64,000 nucleotides of DNA from positions 1,006,001 through 1,070,000 of the forward strand of contig JACJID010000002.1 in assembly GCA_014138725.1 (NCBI GenBank). The letters run 5' to 3'. The notes beneath the pieces are model-generated. The model was given only the letters and a program-made list of their open reading frames with translations. It did not search any database and had not been told where the DNA came from. Each line of letters opens with the position of its first letter. Within the stretch, counting starts at the first letter, position 1. Shown here piece by piece: positions 52,027 to 61,386 of the stretch. The DNA is from Kutzneria viridogrisea. GTDB lineage: Bacteria; Actinomycetota; Actinomycetes; Mycobacteriales; Pseudonocardiaceae. Position numbers and translations under genes: made by a program.

Positions 52027-55000
52027 TCAGCTGACGGACTGCACCACGACGGTGCCCCGACCGACGGCCGAGTCGTCGGCGGTCAGCACGGTCAGTTCAC
52101 CGCGCAGCACGCGGCCCTCGCCGGGGTTGGCGTTGGCCGTGACCACCCCGGGCACCGTCCACGAGCTGCCCGAGGGCCGGTTCGCGTTGGCGTCGGTGAC
52201 CTCGACCTTGCCCAGGGCGCTGGACACGTAGGTGTCGAGGTAGTCGTAGGCGGTGCTGCCGGTCGGCACGGCGTAGCCGTCGACCTGCACCCGCCACAGC
52301 CCGGCCGCCGGGTTGGCGATCGTCACCTGCTCCTCGGCGGTGGACCCGGCGCTCTGGCCGGCCGCAACGCAGGTGCCGCTGGTGCAGTTCAGCACGGTCA
52401 GGTCCAGGTCGGCACCGGTGTCGGCCGGGTTGCCGATCTTGGCCGTAAGCGAGCTGGCCCCGGCGGGCACGGTCAGGTCGAAGGTCTGCGAGGTCCCGGC
52501 GGCGATGCTGGGCCGCGCGGACTTGGCGCTGCCCAGCGGGCCGCCGACCAGTCGGCCGGAGAAGCCGCCGAGGGTGTTGGCGACGGTGTAGCCGCGGTTC
52601 ACCGGCTGACCCAGCGGGGCCGAGGCGATGGTGTCCGGGTTGGGGCTGACGCTGGTGCCCAGCACGGAGGCGGTCAGCGTGTACGGGGCCGAGGCCACGT
52701 CGGAGGTGCGCCGCGCCTCCACCACGATCTCCCACACGCCCGGCTGCGGGTTGACCACCGTGCGGCTGGTCGGCGTGCCACCGGCACATCCGGCGCCCGC
52801 GTCGGGGTTGTAGCAGTTGGTGGACGTGTTGGAGTCCAGCGGCACACCGGTCGGGTCGTTGCGGATGAAGCGCAGCTGGCCCTTGCCGGGGTCACCGCCG
52901 CCGACCAGGTCGACCTTCAGCGCGCTGGCGCCCGCGGGCACCCGCACGAACAGGCTCCTGGTCTGGTTGCGGGCGACCTCGCCCTTGCTGCTGACCGAGT
53001 AGCCGTTGGCCGCGGTGAAGTCCTGGGCGGCGAACACGGCGTTCATCGTCTCCAGGTCGATGCCCTCGGTGTCCGGGTTGTCGATCAGCATCAGCGCCGA
53101 GTGCGCGCCCGCGGTGCGCGGCCTGACCTGCACGGTGAACGTGGTCGGCTTGTTCAGCGGCAGCATGACGTGGCCGTCGGAGTCGAAGGTGCCGTCGTTG
53201 CCGACCCAGTCGATCTCGTAGCGCACCGGCTTGTCCGCACCGGTCTTGCGGGTCAGGGTGTACGTCCTGGTGTACGCCTTGCCCACGGTGACGCCCTCAC
53301 GGTCGTGGATGCCGGTGCCGACGCCCGGGGTGGCCAGCAGCCCGGACAGCACGGTGTTGACCGGCACGGAGGCGGTGACCGTCTCCGGGTTCGGGCCGTC
53401 CTGCAGCGCGCGGAAGGCCTTGCGCACGTTGAACAGACCCGCGCCCTGCTCGTAGGCGCCCAGGGACGGGATGAAGTCCGCCGTGGACTTGATCGCGTTG
53501 CGCAGGGCGGCGACGTTGGGCCGCTGGCCGTTGTGCGTGGCCTTGTAGCCGCTGATCAGCAGTGCGGCGGCGCCGGTGGCCTGCGGGGAGGCCATCGAGG
53601 TGCCGTTGAACATGGCGAAGCCGGGGGCCAGCTCGTAGGTGCCCGCCACGGGACCACCGGGCTGCCACGGCGGGATGGTGGAGATGGCCGAGCCGGGGGC
53701 GATGATGTCCGGCTTGAAGCCGCCATCCTCACGCGGGCCGCGCGAGGAGAACGGGTGCAGGGCCTGCTTGGCGGCCGACTCGGAGCCGTAGTTGCTCAGC
53801 CAGGTCTGCTTGGTGATGGAGGAGCCCACGCTGATCGCGTCGGTGGCCACCGAGGGGTCGCCGACGGTGTTGGCGCCCGCGCCGCTGTTGCCCGCGGAGA
53901 TGAACACCGGCACGTTGTACTCGGCGATCACGCGGTTGTAGAGCTCGGCGCGGGTGTTGTTGCCGTCGTTGAGGGCGGGCAGGCCGCCGATGGAGATGTT
54001 GATCGCGTCGGCCCCGTTGCGGGCCGCGTAGAGCAGGCCGTCGATCAGGCCGCTGGCGGTGCACGAGGAGGAGGTCAGGCAGACCTTGACCGCCATCAGC
54101 TTCGCGCCGGGCGCGGCACCGGACAGGCCGCCGCCGAACAGCGAGTTGCCCGCGACGATGCCGGACACGTGGGTGCCGTGCGCGGCACCGGCCACGCCGA
54201 TGTTGACGTAGGCCGTGCCCCCGTTGTCGTAGACGGACTTGTCGGTCTGCACGACGAAGGCGACCTGCTCGTGCACCGGGGTGGCCGGGTTGTCGGTGCC
54301 GAAGTGGCCGACGTCCCGCTTCACCTTGAAGTCGATCATCGGGGCGTCGTTGGTGAAGTCCCCGTCCCCGTTGGTGTCGACCCGCACCTCCTTGGTGGTG
54401 ACGTCCTGGAGCACGCCGAAGGAGTCGGTGCGGTCACCGTCGCGGTTGAGGTCGCCGCCGACCTCGCTGCTGGCCTGGCCGAGGTCCTGGGCGGTCTCGG
54501 AGAGCAGGCCGAAGCTGTACGGGCCGCCCTTGGCCGGAGCGGTCCACTCCCTGCCACTGGCGGTGAACTTGCCGGTGTAGCGCGACTTCGACATCGGCAC
54601 CCAGAGCCCGTCACCGGAGTTGGTGGCGTTGGCGTCGTACCAGTCGACGATCTTGTTCTCCCCGGTGCTGGTCTTGGCCAGCGAGGGCGTGTCCAGGTCG
54701 ATGCCGGAGTCCAGGATCGCCACCGTGGTGCCGCGGCCGTCGTAGCGCGGGTTGGCCTCGCTGAACTGGGCGGCACCGGTGTCCCCGGTGGGCATGTACG
54801 GGTTGACCCTGGGCGTGGTCCTGTCCGGGGCCTTCTGCGGCGCCGGGGCCGAGGAGCCCTCTGGGCGCGGGTTGTCCAGCTGGACCAGCCCGTCCACGTC
54901 CACGACCTTGACGGCGTCCAGCTTGGCGGCCTGCTCGGCCTTGTCCCTGGGCACGGACACCTTGAGGTAGTCCACGTCCTTGGCCGTCGACTCGACGACC

Positions 55001-55272
55001 CCGCCCAGCGAGCGCAGTTGCGCGGCGGCGGAATCGGAGCGGCCCTTCTCGGCGGCCACCAGCAGGGTCACGTTCGGCTTGCCCGCGCGCTCGGCCTCGG
55101 CGACCAGCTCGCGGTCGTGCTTGTCCAACTGCTTGGGGGCCTTGGCGGTGGCCGAGGGCGGCTCAACGGCCGCCGCGGCGGGCGCGGCCAGACCCAGGGT
55201 GCCGACTCCCAGCATCGCTGCCAGGAGCACGGCGCCGGATCTGCGGCGCGGGTTCGGGTGACGATCGGTCAC
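52027..55272 (-). CDS. Large secreted S8 subtilase
   Basis: 1081-residue preproprotease. Signal peptide (SGAVLLAAMLGVGTLGLAAP), then an I9-like propeptide (~50-135), then the S8 domain with Asp ~188 (VAILDSGID), His ~365 (AAHGTHVSG) and Ser ~559 (FNGTSMASPQATG). A large insertion with Asp-rich repeats (DLNRDGDRTD, DTNGDGDFTND) that may bind calcium lies between Asp and His. About 450 C-terminal residues form beta-rich domains, including two pre-peptidase C-terminal-like repeats. GTG 55272 follows AAGGGA. Faces the lipoprotein that copies its propeptide. Confidence 0.9.
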   Translation of the reverse strand: MTDRHPNPRRRSGAVLLAAMLGVGTLGLAAPAAAAVEPPSATAKAPKQLDKHDRELVAEAERAGKPNVTLLVAAEKGRSDSAAAQLRSLGGVVESTAKDVDYLKVSVPRDKAEQAAKLDAVKVVDVDGLVQLDNPRPEGSSAPAPQKAPDRTTPRVNPYMPTGDTGAAQFSEANPRYDGRGTTVAILDSGIDLDTPSLAKTSTGENKIVDWYDANATNSGDGLWVPMSKSRYTGKFTASGREWTAPAKGGPYSFGLLSETAQDLGQASSEVGGDLNRDGDRTDSFGVLQDVTTKEVRVDTNGDGDFTNDAPMIDFKVKRDVGHFGTDNPATPVHEQVAFVVQTDKSVYDNGGTAYVNIGVAGAAHGTHVSGIVAGNSLFGGGLSGAAPGAKLMAVKVCLTSSSCTASGLIDGLLYAARNGADAINISIGGLPALNDGNNTRAELYNRVIAEYNVPVFISAGNSGAGANTVGDPSVATDAISVGSSITKQTWLSNYGSESAAKQALHPFSSRGPREDGGFKPDIIAPGSAISTIPPWQPGGPVAGTYELAPGFAMFNGTSMASPQATGAAALLISGYKATHNGQRPNVAALRNAIKSTADFIPSLGAYEQGAGLFNVRKAFRALQDGPNPETVTASVPVNTVLSGLLATPGVGTGIHDREGVTVGKAYTRTYTLTRKTGADKPVRYEIDWVGNDGTFDSDGHVMLPLNKPTTFTVQVRPRTAGAHSALMLIDNPDTEGIDLETMNAVFAAQDFTAANGYSVSSKGEVARNQTRSLFVRVPAGASALKVDLVGGGDPGKGQLRFIRNDPTGVPLDSNTSTNCYNPDAGAGCAGGTPTSRTVVNPQPGVWEIVVEARRTSDVASAPYTLTASVLGTSVSPNPDTIASAPLGQPVNRGYTVANTLGGFSGRLVGGPLGSAKSARPSIAAGTSQTFDLTVPAGASSLTAKIGNPADTGADLDLTVLNCTSGTCVAAGQSAGSTAEEQVTIANPAAGLWRVQVDGYAVPTGSTAYDYLDTYVSSALGKVEVTDANANRPSGSSWTVPGVVTANANPGEGRVLRGELTVLTADDSAVGRGTVVVQSVS

Positions 55273-55394
55273 GATGGGGATCCCTTCCTGGGGAGGATGG
55301 AAGGAAGCACACCCTTCGGACACGACCGTCGCAATCGGACAGTAGGACTAGTCGGCGCCGATCGTCGTGAACTGTTCGGCCGAATTCGGACCCA

Positions 55395-55425
55395 GGCCCC
55401 GTTCCACCCGTAACGGAACGGGGCC
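55395..55425 (-). terminator. Hairpin after the AAA+ repeat protein gene
   Basis: Perfect 11-bp stem GGCCCCGTTCC / GGAACGGGGCC with a 9-nt loop, about 20 bp after the stop of the giant AAA+ gene. There is no T-run. Confidence 0.55.
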
Positions 55426-55444
55426 GCGGCGCGCTATAGCGCCA

Positions 55445-58400
55445 TCACGGCAGGTCGGAGGCGTGCAGGGTCTGCAACTCCTCATCGGGCAGTGCGTCCA
55501 GGTCCACCTCGGGACCGGCCAGCCGCACGGCCTGGCGGGCGATGGCGCGCTCCAGCAGACCGCGTGCGGAGCGCCCGTTGGCGAAGCCGGTGCCGCGGTC
55601 GATCGCGGCGACGGCGGCGGGCAGCGCGGCCACCAGGTCCTCGGCGAGCAGGTAGCCCTGGCCGGTGGCCATCACCTGGAAGATCCGGGACAGCTCCTCG
55701 TCGGAGTAGTCCGGGAAGTGCACGGTGGCCCCGAACCGGGACCGCAGACCCGAGTTGGCGTCCAGGAAGCGGTCCATGTCCGCCGGGTAGCCCGCCGCGA
55801 TCACCATCAGGTCATCGCGGTGGTTCTCCATCTGCACCAACAACTCCGCCACCGCCTCGGCGCCGAAGTCGTTGCCGTACTCCTGCACCAGGTTGTACGC
55901 CTCGTCGATGAACAGCACCCCGCCGAGCGCCTGCTCGGCAACTGCCCGGGTCTTCGGCGCGGTCTGCCCGATGTACTCCCCCACCAGGTCTGGCCGCCCG
56001 GTCTCGACCAGGTGGCCGGAGGACAGCACGCCCAGTTCCCGGTAGATCTGCGCGATCAGCCGGGCCACCGTCGTCTTGGCCGTACCGGGATTGCCCGTGA
56101 AGACCAGGTGCCTGCTGCGCGCGGAGACCTTCAGCCCGGCGCTGCGGCGGCGCGCGTCCACCCGCGTCTCGGCCACCAGCGTGCGGACCTGCTCCTTGAC
56201 CGGCTCCAGACCGACCATCGCCTCCAGCTCGGCGAGTAGCTCGGCCAGTCCACGGGCCTTGCCCCCGTCGCCCTGCGCGACCCCGCTGTCCTGCGGCGAG
56301 GGCAGGTCGGCGGCCACCAACTCGTTGAGCGCGGCCGGATCCAGGTCCGGCGTACCCGCCAACCGCTGCGACTGCACGTTGATCGTGGCCTCCAGCAACT
56401 GCCGCGCCGAACGCCCGTTGGCGAAACCCCGGCCCCGTGGGATGCGGGTGACCCGGTTGGGCAGCTCGGCGAGCAGGTCGGGCGCCAGCGAGTAGCCCTG
56501 ACCGGTGGCCATGACCTGGAAGATCCGGGACAGCTCATCGTTGGAGTAGTCCGGAAACTCCACCCGGTTCGCGAACCGCGAGCGCAGACCCGGGTTCGCC
56601 TCCATGAACTCGTCCATCAACTTCGGGTAGCCCGCCACGATGACCAGCAGGTCCCCGCGCCGGTTCTCCATCTGCACCAACAGTTCCGTGACGGCCTCCT
56701 GGCCGGAACTATCCTCAGACCCCTGCACGAGGTTGTACGCCTCATCGATGAACAGCACCCCACCGAAGGCCCGGTCGGCCAGTTCGCGGGTCTTCGGCGC
56801 GGTCGAACCCGCGTACTGGCCGATGAAATCGGTGCGCCCGGTCTCGACCAGGTGGCCGGAGGACAGCACACCCAGCTCCCGGTAGATCTGCGCGATCAAC
56901 CGGGCCACGGTTGTCTTCGCGGTGCCTGGATTTCCGGTGAAGACGAGGTGCCTGCTGCGCTCCGGGATCCGCATCCCGGCGGCACGGCGTTGGGCGTCGA
57001 TCTCCATCTCCGCGGTCATCGCCCGCACCCGCTGCTTGACCGGCTCCAGGCCGATCATGCCGTCCAGCTCCGCCAGCAGGGTCGGCAGGTCCTTGCGCTT
57101 GCCACCATCCCCTTGCGCCACACCGCTTTCCTCCGGCGCGGGCAGGTCGGCGGCCACCAACTCGTTGAGCGCGGCCGGATCCAGGTCCGGCGTGCCCGCC
57201 AGCCGCTGCGACTGGAGGTTGATCGTGGCCTCCAGCAGCTGCCTGGCCGAACGCCCGTTGGCGAAACCCCGGCCCCGTGGGATCAGCCGAACCCGTTGTG
57301 CCAGTTGGGAAACCAGCTCCTGGTCCAGGGTGTAGCCCTGACCGGTGGCCATGATCTGGAAGATCCGGGACAGCTCATCGTTGCTGTAGTCCGGGAACTC
57401 GACGCGGTTGGCGAACCGGGAGCGCAGGCCGGGGTTGGCCTCCATGAACTCGTCCATCAGGTTCGGGTACCCGGCGACGATCACGAGCAGGTCGTCGCGC
57501 CGGTTCTCCATCTGCACCAACAGTTCCGTGACGGCCTCCTGGCCGGAACTGTCCTCAGGCCCCTGCACGAGGTTGTACGCCTCATCGATGAACAGCACCC
57601 CACCGTACGCGCGGTCCAGCAGTTCGCGGGTCTTCGGCGCGGTCGAACCCGCGTACTGGCCGACGAAGTCCGTGCGGCTGGACTCGACCAAATGGCCGGA
57701 GGACAGCACACCCAGCTCCCGGTAGATCTGCGCGATCAACCGGGCCACCGTCGTCTTGGCCGTACCGGGATTGCCCGTGAACACCAGGTGCCTGGTGCGC
57801 TCGGGCACCTTCATGCCCGCCGACCGGCGCTGCGAGTCCACCTCCATCTCGGCGGCCATCGCCCGCACCCGCTGCTTGACCGGCGCCAGACCGATCATGC
57901 CGTCCAACTCGGCAAGCAGGGTCGGCAGGTCCTTGCGCTTGCCACCATCCCCTTGCCCCACGCCGATGTCCTCCGGCTCGGGCAGGTCGGCGACGAGGAG
58001 CTGGCTCAACTGGGCCGCGTTCACGTCCGCGAGCGTGGCGAGCCGCTCGGACTGGCGCGAGATCGTGCCTTCCAGCAGCTGCCGCGCCGAACGCCCGTTG
58101 GCAAAACCCCGGCCCCGTGGGATCAGCCGAACCCGGTGCGGCAGTTGGGAAACCAGCTCCTGGTCCAGGGTGTAGCCCTGGGACTTGGCGATCACCTGGA
58201 AGATCCGGGACAGCTCCTCGTTGGAGTAGTCCGGGAACTCCACCCGGTTCGCGAACCGGGACCGCAGGCCGGGATTGGCCTCCATGAACTCGTCCATCAA
58301 CTTCGGGTAGCCCGCCACGATGACGACCAGGTCCTCGCGGTGGTTCTCCATCTGCACCAGCAGTTCCGCGACCGCCTCGGTGCCGAAGTCGGCGCTCTCG

Positions 58401-60733
58401 CTGTAGTCCTGCACGAGGTTGTACGCCTCGTCGATGAACAGGATGCCGCCCAGCGCGTCCTCGCAGACCTTCCTGGTCTTGATCGGGGTCTGCCCGAGAT
58501 ACCCGGCGACCAGGTCCGAACGCTGCACCTCGACCACGTGCCCGGAGGTGACCACACCCAGTTCCCGGTAGATCTCGCCGATCAGCCGGGCCACGGTGGT
58601 CTTGGCCGTACCGGGATTGCCCGTGAACACCAGGTGCCTGCTGCGCGCGGACAGCTTGAGCCCGGACTCGCGGCGCTTGCGGTCCACGTCCATCTCGGCG
58701 ACCATCGCCCGCACCCGGCGCTTGACCGGCTCCAGGCCGATCATGGCGTCCAGTTCGGCCAGCAGCTCGGGCAGTTCGCGCTGGCGGCCACCCTCGCCCA
58801 TGCGCACACCGGTGTCGGCGGGCGCGGGCAGGTCCTCGGCGAGCAGCGTGTTCAGCTGGGCCGGGCTGGAGTTGGGCGTGGCGGCCAGCCGGGCGGACTG
58901 GCGGCCGATGCTGGCCTCCAGCAGCTGGCGGGCCGAGCGGCCGTTGGCGAAACCCTTGCCCCGGCTGATCCGCGAGATGCGCCTGGGCAGCGCGGCGACC
59001 AGCTCCGGCGCGAGCGTGTAGCCCTGGGACTTGGCCATCAGCGCGAAGATGCGGGCCAGTTCCTCGTTGCTGTAGTCCGGGAACTCGATCCTGGTCTGGA
59101 ACCGCGAGCGCAGGCCGGGGTTGGAGTCCAGGAAGGTGCTCATCTCCCTCGGGTAGCCCGCCATGATCACGATCAGGTCGTCCCGGTGGTTCTCCATCTG
59201 CACCAGGACCTCGGCCACCGCCTCCTGGCCGAAGTCGCCCTCGCTCTGCTCCTGCACGAGGTTGTACGCCTCGTCCACGAACAGCACCCCTCCGTGCGCC
59301 TGTTGCACCAGTTTGCGGGTCTTGGTGGAGGTCTCGCCGATGTACTCCCCCACCAGGTCGGCGCGACCGCACTCGACGAGTTGCCCGCCCTCCAGCACGC
59401 CCAGCTCCCGGTAGATCTCCGCGAGCAGCCGGGCCACCGTGGTCTTGGCCGTACCGGGGTTGCCGGTGAACAACAGGTGCCTGCTGCGCTGCGGGATCGG
59501 CAGCCCCGCGGCCTTGCGCCGGGAGTCCACCTCCAGCTCGGCGACCAGGTTGCGCACCTGCTGCTTGACCGAGTCCAGGCCGACCATCGCGTCCAGTTCG
59601 GCCAGCAGCTGGGCCGGGGACTTGCGGCCCGCGTCCGCCGCGGCGGCCTGGTGCAGCGCGGCCAGGTCCGGCATGTCCACGTACAGGGCGTGCGGGGCAC
59701 CGCCGCGCATGATGGCGCCCTGGCAGGCCGTCTCGACCAGCGCCTCGACCCGCCGTGCCCCCGCGGTGGAGCGGTGCGCCCTGCCCTTGAGCACCAGGTC
59801 GACCAGTCCGAACCGGGCCTGCGGGCTGACGGTGGCCCGCCGCTCGGCGGCCAGCACGTCCACCAGGGCCTCCACCGCGGCGGGCCGGGTCAGGTCGGGC
59901 AGGCGGTACACCAGCGCGCGCTGCACCACGGCGGGCGCGGCCTTGCTCAGCGCCTGGTAGAACGCCTCGGTCCCGGCCAGGGCGAGCACCCAGCACTTGG
60001 TCTGGTTGTGCGCGACCTCCACGAACAGGTCGAACAGGGCACCCGCGCTGGACACGTCGCCGACCAGCGAGTCCATGTCCTCGATCAGGTAGACCATGGG
60101 CTGGCAGTCGTCCGCCTCGCGCACGTTCACCCGCATCTGCGCGTCCACCGTGCGGTCGTTCTGCTTGGCGTCGGCCATGACCTCGGTCGCGGTCTCGGAC
60201 CAGTGCGTGTCGTTGGAGAGCACCTTGCTCGGCAGCAGGGCGTCGTGCAGCCCCTTGGCCAGCCGGTTCTGCCCGGTGTGCTGCGGGCCGATCAGCAGCA
60301 CCAGCGGGTTGGCCTGGCCGTTGCCGCTGCCGGAGTGCCGCACCCCGTCCGCCCAGGAGATCACCCGCGAGGCCCGCTGGAGGAAGGCCGAGACGGGTTC
60401 GCTGGTGGCCACGAAGCGGCGGCCGTCGGCCAGCGCCTCCACCACGGCCTGCCCGGCCGGGATCACAGGTGTGGGTTGCGACACGGGCTGCTGCTGCACG
60501 GGCTGTTGGGGCTGCACCGGTTGCTGCGGCTGCGCGGGGCGGGCCGAGGCGCGGAACGCGGGGTCGGCGGGCGGCGCGAGGGGCTGCCACTGGCCGCTGC
60601 CCCGCCACCACAACCAGGGCTGACCTGGGCGCAGGGCCCACCAGGCGCCGTCAGGGGTGGTGAGCATCGTCTCTCTGCCCAGCGCGGCCTGGCGCTCGGC
60701 CTCGGCGAACGGATCCCACCCCGGGCCGGTCAT
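55445..60733 (-). CDS. Giant protein with six tandem AAA+ modules (CbxX/EccA-like)
   Basis: 1762-residue protein. After an N-terminal Trp- and Pro/Gln-rich region (~1-95) come six modules of ~280 residues. Modules 2-6 each have ELDAM(I/V)GL(E/D), Walker A TGNPGTAKTTVARL, Walker B-like LFIDEAYNLVQ, and GFANGRSARQLLE with the arginine sensor. Their Walker A sites fall near residues 420, 702, 984, 1264 and 1544. Module 1 keeps the spacing but has a broken P-loop (GPQHTGQNRLAKGL) and an intact YLIEDMDSLVG. Single-module relatives are CbxX/CfxQ, SpoVK and the type VII secretion ATPase EccA. No type VII genes are nearby. ATG 60733 follows GGAGGGGG. Confidence 0.85.
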   Translation of the reverse strand: MTGPGWDPFAEAERQAALGRETMLTTPDGAWWALRPGQPWLWWRGSGQWQPLAPPADPAFRASARPAQPQQPVQPQQPVQQQPVSQPTPVIPAGQAVVEALADGRRFVATSEPVSAFLQRASRVISWADGVRHSGSGNGQANPLVLLIGPQHTGQNRLAKGLHDALLPSKVLSNDTHWSETATEVMADAKQNDRTVDAQMRVNVREADDCQPMVYLIEDMDSLVGDVSSAGALFDLFVEVAHNQTKCWVLALAGTEAFYQALSKAAPAVVQRALVYRLPDLTRPAAVEALVDVLAAERRATVSPQARFGLVDLVLKGRAHRSTAGARRVEALVETACQGAIMRGGAPHALYVDMPDLAALHQAAAADAGRKSPAQLLAELDAMVGLDSVKQQVRNLVAELEVDSRRKAAGLPIPQRSRHLLFTGNPGTAKTTVARLLAEIYRELGVLEGGQLVECGRADLVGEYIGETSTKTRKLVQQAHGGVLFVDEAYNLVQEQSEGDFGQEAVAEVLVQMENHRDDLIVIMAGYPREMSTFLDSNPGLRSRFQTRIEFPDYSNEELARIFALMAKSQGYTLAPELVAALPRRISRISRGKGFANGRSARQLLEASIGRQSARLAATPNSSPAQLNTLLAEDLPAPADTGVRMGEGGRQRELPELLAELDAMIGLEPVKRRVRAMVAEMDVDRKRRESGLKLSARSRHLVFTGNPGTAKTTVARLIGEIYRELGVVTSGHVVEVQRSDLVAGYLGQTPIKTRKVCEDALGGILFIDEAYNLVQDYSESADFGTEAVAELLVQMENHREDLVVIVAGYPKLMDEFMEANPGLRSRFANRVEFPDYSNEELSRIFQVIAKSQGYTLDQELVSQLPHRVRLIPRGRGFANGRSARQLLEGTISRQSERLATLADVNAAQLSQLLVADLPEPEDIGVGQGDGGKRKDLPTLLAELDGMIGLAPVKQRVRAMAAEMEVDSQRRSAGMKVPERTRHLVFTGNPGTAKTTVARLIAQIYRELGVLSSGHLVESSRTDFVGQYAGSTAPKTRELLDRAYGGVLFIDEAYNLVQGPEDSSGQEAVTELLVQMENRRDDLLVIVAGYPNLMDEFMEANPGLRSRFANRVEFPDYSNDELSRIFQIMATGQGYTLDQELVSQLAQRVRLIPRGRGFANGRSARQLLEATINLQSQRLAGTPDLDPAALNELVAADLPAPEESGVAQGDGGKRKDLPTLLAELDGMIGLEPVKQRVRAMTAEMEIDAQRRAAGMRIPERSRHLVFTGNPGTAKTTVARLIAQIYRELGVLSSGHLVETGRTDFIGQYAGSTAPKTRELADRAFGGVLFIDEAYNLVQGSEDSSGQEAVTELLVQMENRRGDLLVIVAGYPKLMDEFMEANPGLRSRFANRVEFPDYSNDELSRIFQVMATGQGYSLAPDLLAELPNRVTRIPRGRGFANGRSARQLLEATINVQSQRLAGTPDLDPAALNELVAADLPSPQDSGVAQGDGGKARGLAELLAELEAMVGLEPVKEQVRTLVAETRVDARRRSAGLKVSARSRHLVFTGNPGTAKTTVARLIAQIYRELGVLSSGHLVETGRPDLVGEYIGQTAPKTRAVAEQALGGVLFIDEAYNLVQEYGNDFGAEAVAELLVQMENHRDDLMVIAAGYPADMDRFLDANSGLRSRFGATVHFPDYSDEELSRIFQVMATGQGYLLAEDLVAALPAAVAAIDRGTGFANGRSARGLLERAIARQAVRLAGPEVDLDALPDEELQTLHASDLP

Positions 60734-60830
60734 GGATCCCCCTCCTGCTGCTGGCTCAGATCCACTTCGCAGGATACGGCCCCCGCCGCGAGGCCGTGGG
60801 CGGTCTAAGTTGGTCCCCGTGGGAGCGGGT

Positions 60831-61325
60831 GTGTCGGTGCGCCGGGCGCGCATCGCCGACGTGCGGGAGATCAAGGCACTGGTCGACCAGTACGCGGGCA
60901 AGGTGCTGCTGACCAAGCAGCTGGTGACGTTGTACGAGTCGGTGCAGGAGTTCTGGGTCGCCGAGTCGGACGGGGTGCTGCTGGGCTGCGGCGCGCTGCA
61001 CGTGCTGTGGGAGGACCTGGCGGAGATCCGCACGGTCGCGGTGGACCCGCTGGCACTGGGCAGGGGCGTGGGCGGCGCGATCGTGGGCAAGCTGATCGAG
61101 GAAGCCAGGGAACTGGGGCTGGCTCGCATCTTCGTGCTGACCTTCGAGACCTCCTTCTTCCGCGGGCACGGGTTCGTGGAGATCGACGGGACCCCGGTGT
61201 CCACCGAGGTGTACGAGGAGATGCGCCGGTCCTTCGACGAGGGCGTCGCGGAGTTCCTGGACCTGCCCTACGTCAAGCCGAACACCCTGGGCAACACGCG
61301 CATGCTGCTGGAGCTCAAGCCGTAA
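60831..61325 (+). CDS. argA: GNAT acetyltransferase, ArgA-like (L-glutamate N-acetyltransferase)
   Basis: 164-residue GNAT protein similar to the small mycobacterial ArgA (Rv2747 type), the first enzyme of arginine synthesis. Shared features are RRARIADVREIKALVDQYAG, VQEFWVAE, GCGALHVLWEDLAEIRTVAV, the acetyl-CoA loop LGRGVGGAIVGKL, FVLTFETSFFRGHGF and EFLDLPYVKPNTLGNTRMLL. GTG 60831 has GGGAG 5 nt upstream; GTG 60819 adds four residues. In mycobacteria this gene lies near pgsA/clgR/psp, as here. Divergent from the AAA+ repeat gene. Confidence 0.87.
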   Translation: MSVRRARIADVREIKALVDQYAGKVLLTKQLVTLYESVQEFWVAESDGVLLGCGALHVLWEDLAEIRTVAVDPLALGRGVGGAIVGKLIEEARELGLARIFVLTFETSFFRGHGFVEIDGTPVSTEVYEEMRRSFDEGVAEFLDLPYVKPNTLGNTRMLLELKP

Positions 61326-61380
61326 CTCTTCGAGTAAATACTAGAAGAGTCTTGACTCGCCTAGTCGAGGCGAGCAGTAT
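61325..61380 (+). promoter_or_regulatory. Promoter with two dyads in front of the MerR regulator
   Basis: A 26-bp near-palindrome at 61325-61350 (arms ACTCTTC and GAAGAGT, AGTA and TACT) is followed by a -35 TTGACT (61352-61357). A perfect dyad CTCGCCT-AGTCG-AGGCGAG (61356-61374) fills the spacer, and a poor -10 CAGTAT (61375-61380) lies 6 nt before the GTG start. A dyad between -35 and -10 with a weak -10 is the MerR-type activation layout. The transcript would be leaderless. Confidence 0.6.
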
Positions 61381-61386
61381 CGGCCT

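Noticed and set aside
56852-60808. 1318-codon open frame on the plus strand opposite the AAA+ repeat gene
   Set aside because: It is a mirror of GC-rich codon use in the real gene. The translation is His/Arg/Gln-rich low-complexity sequence with no domain, and no promoter or ribosome site is evident.
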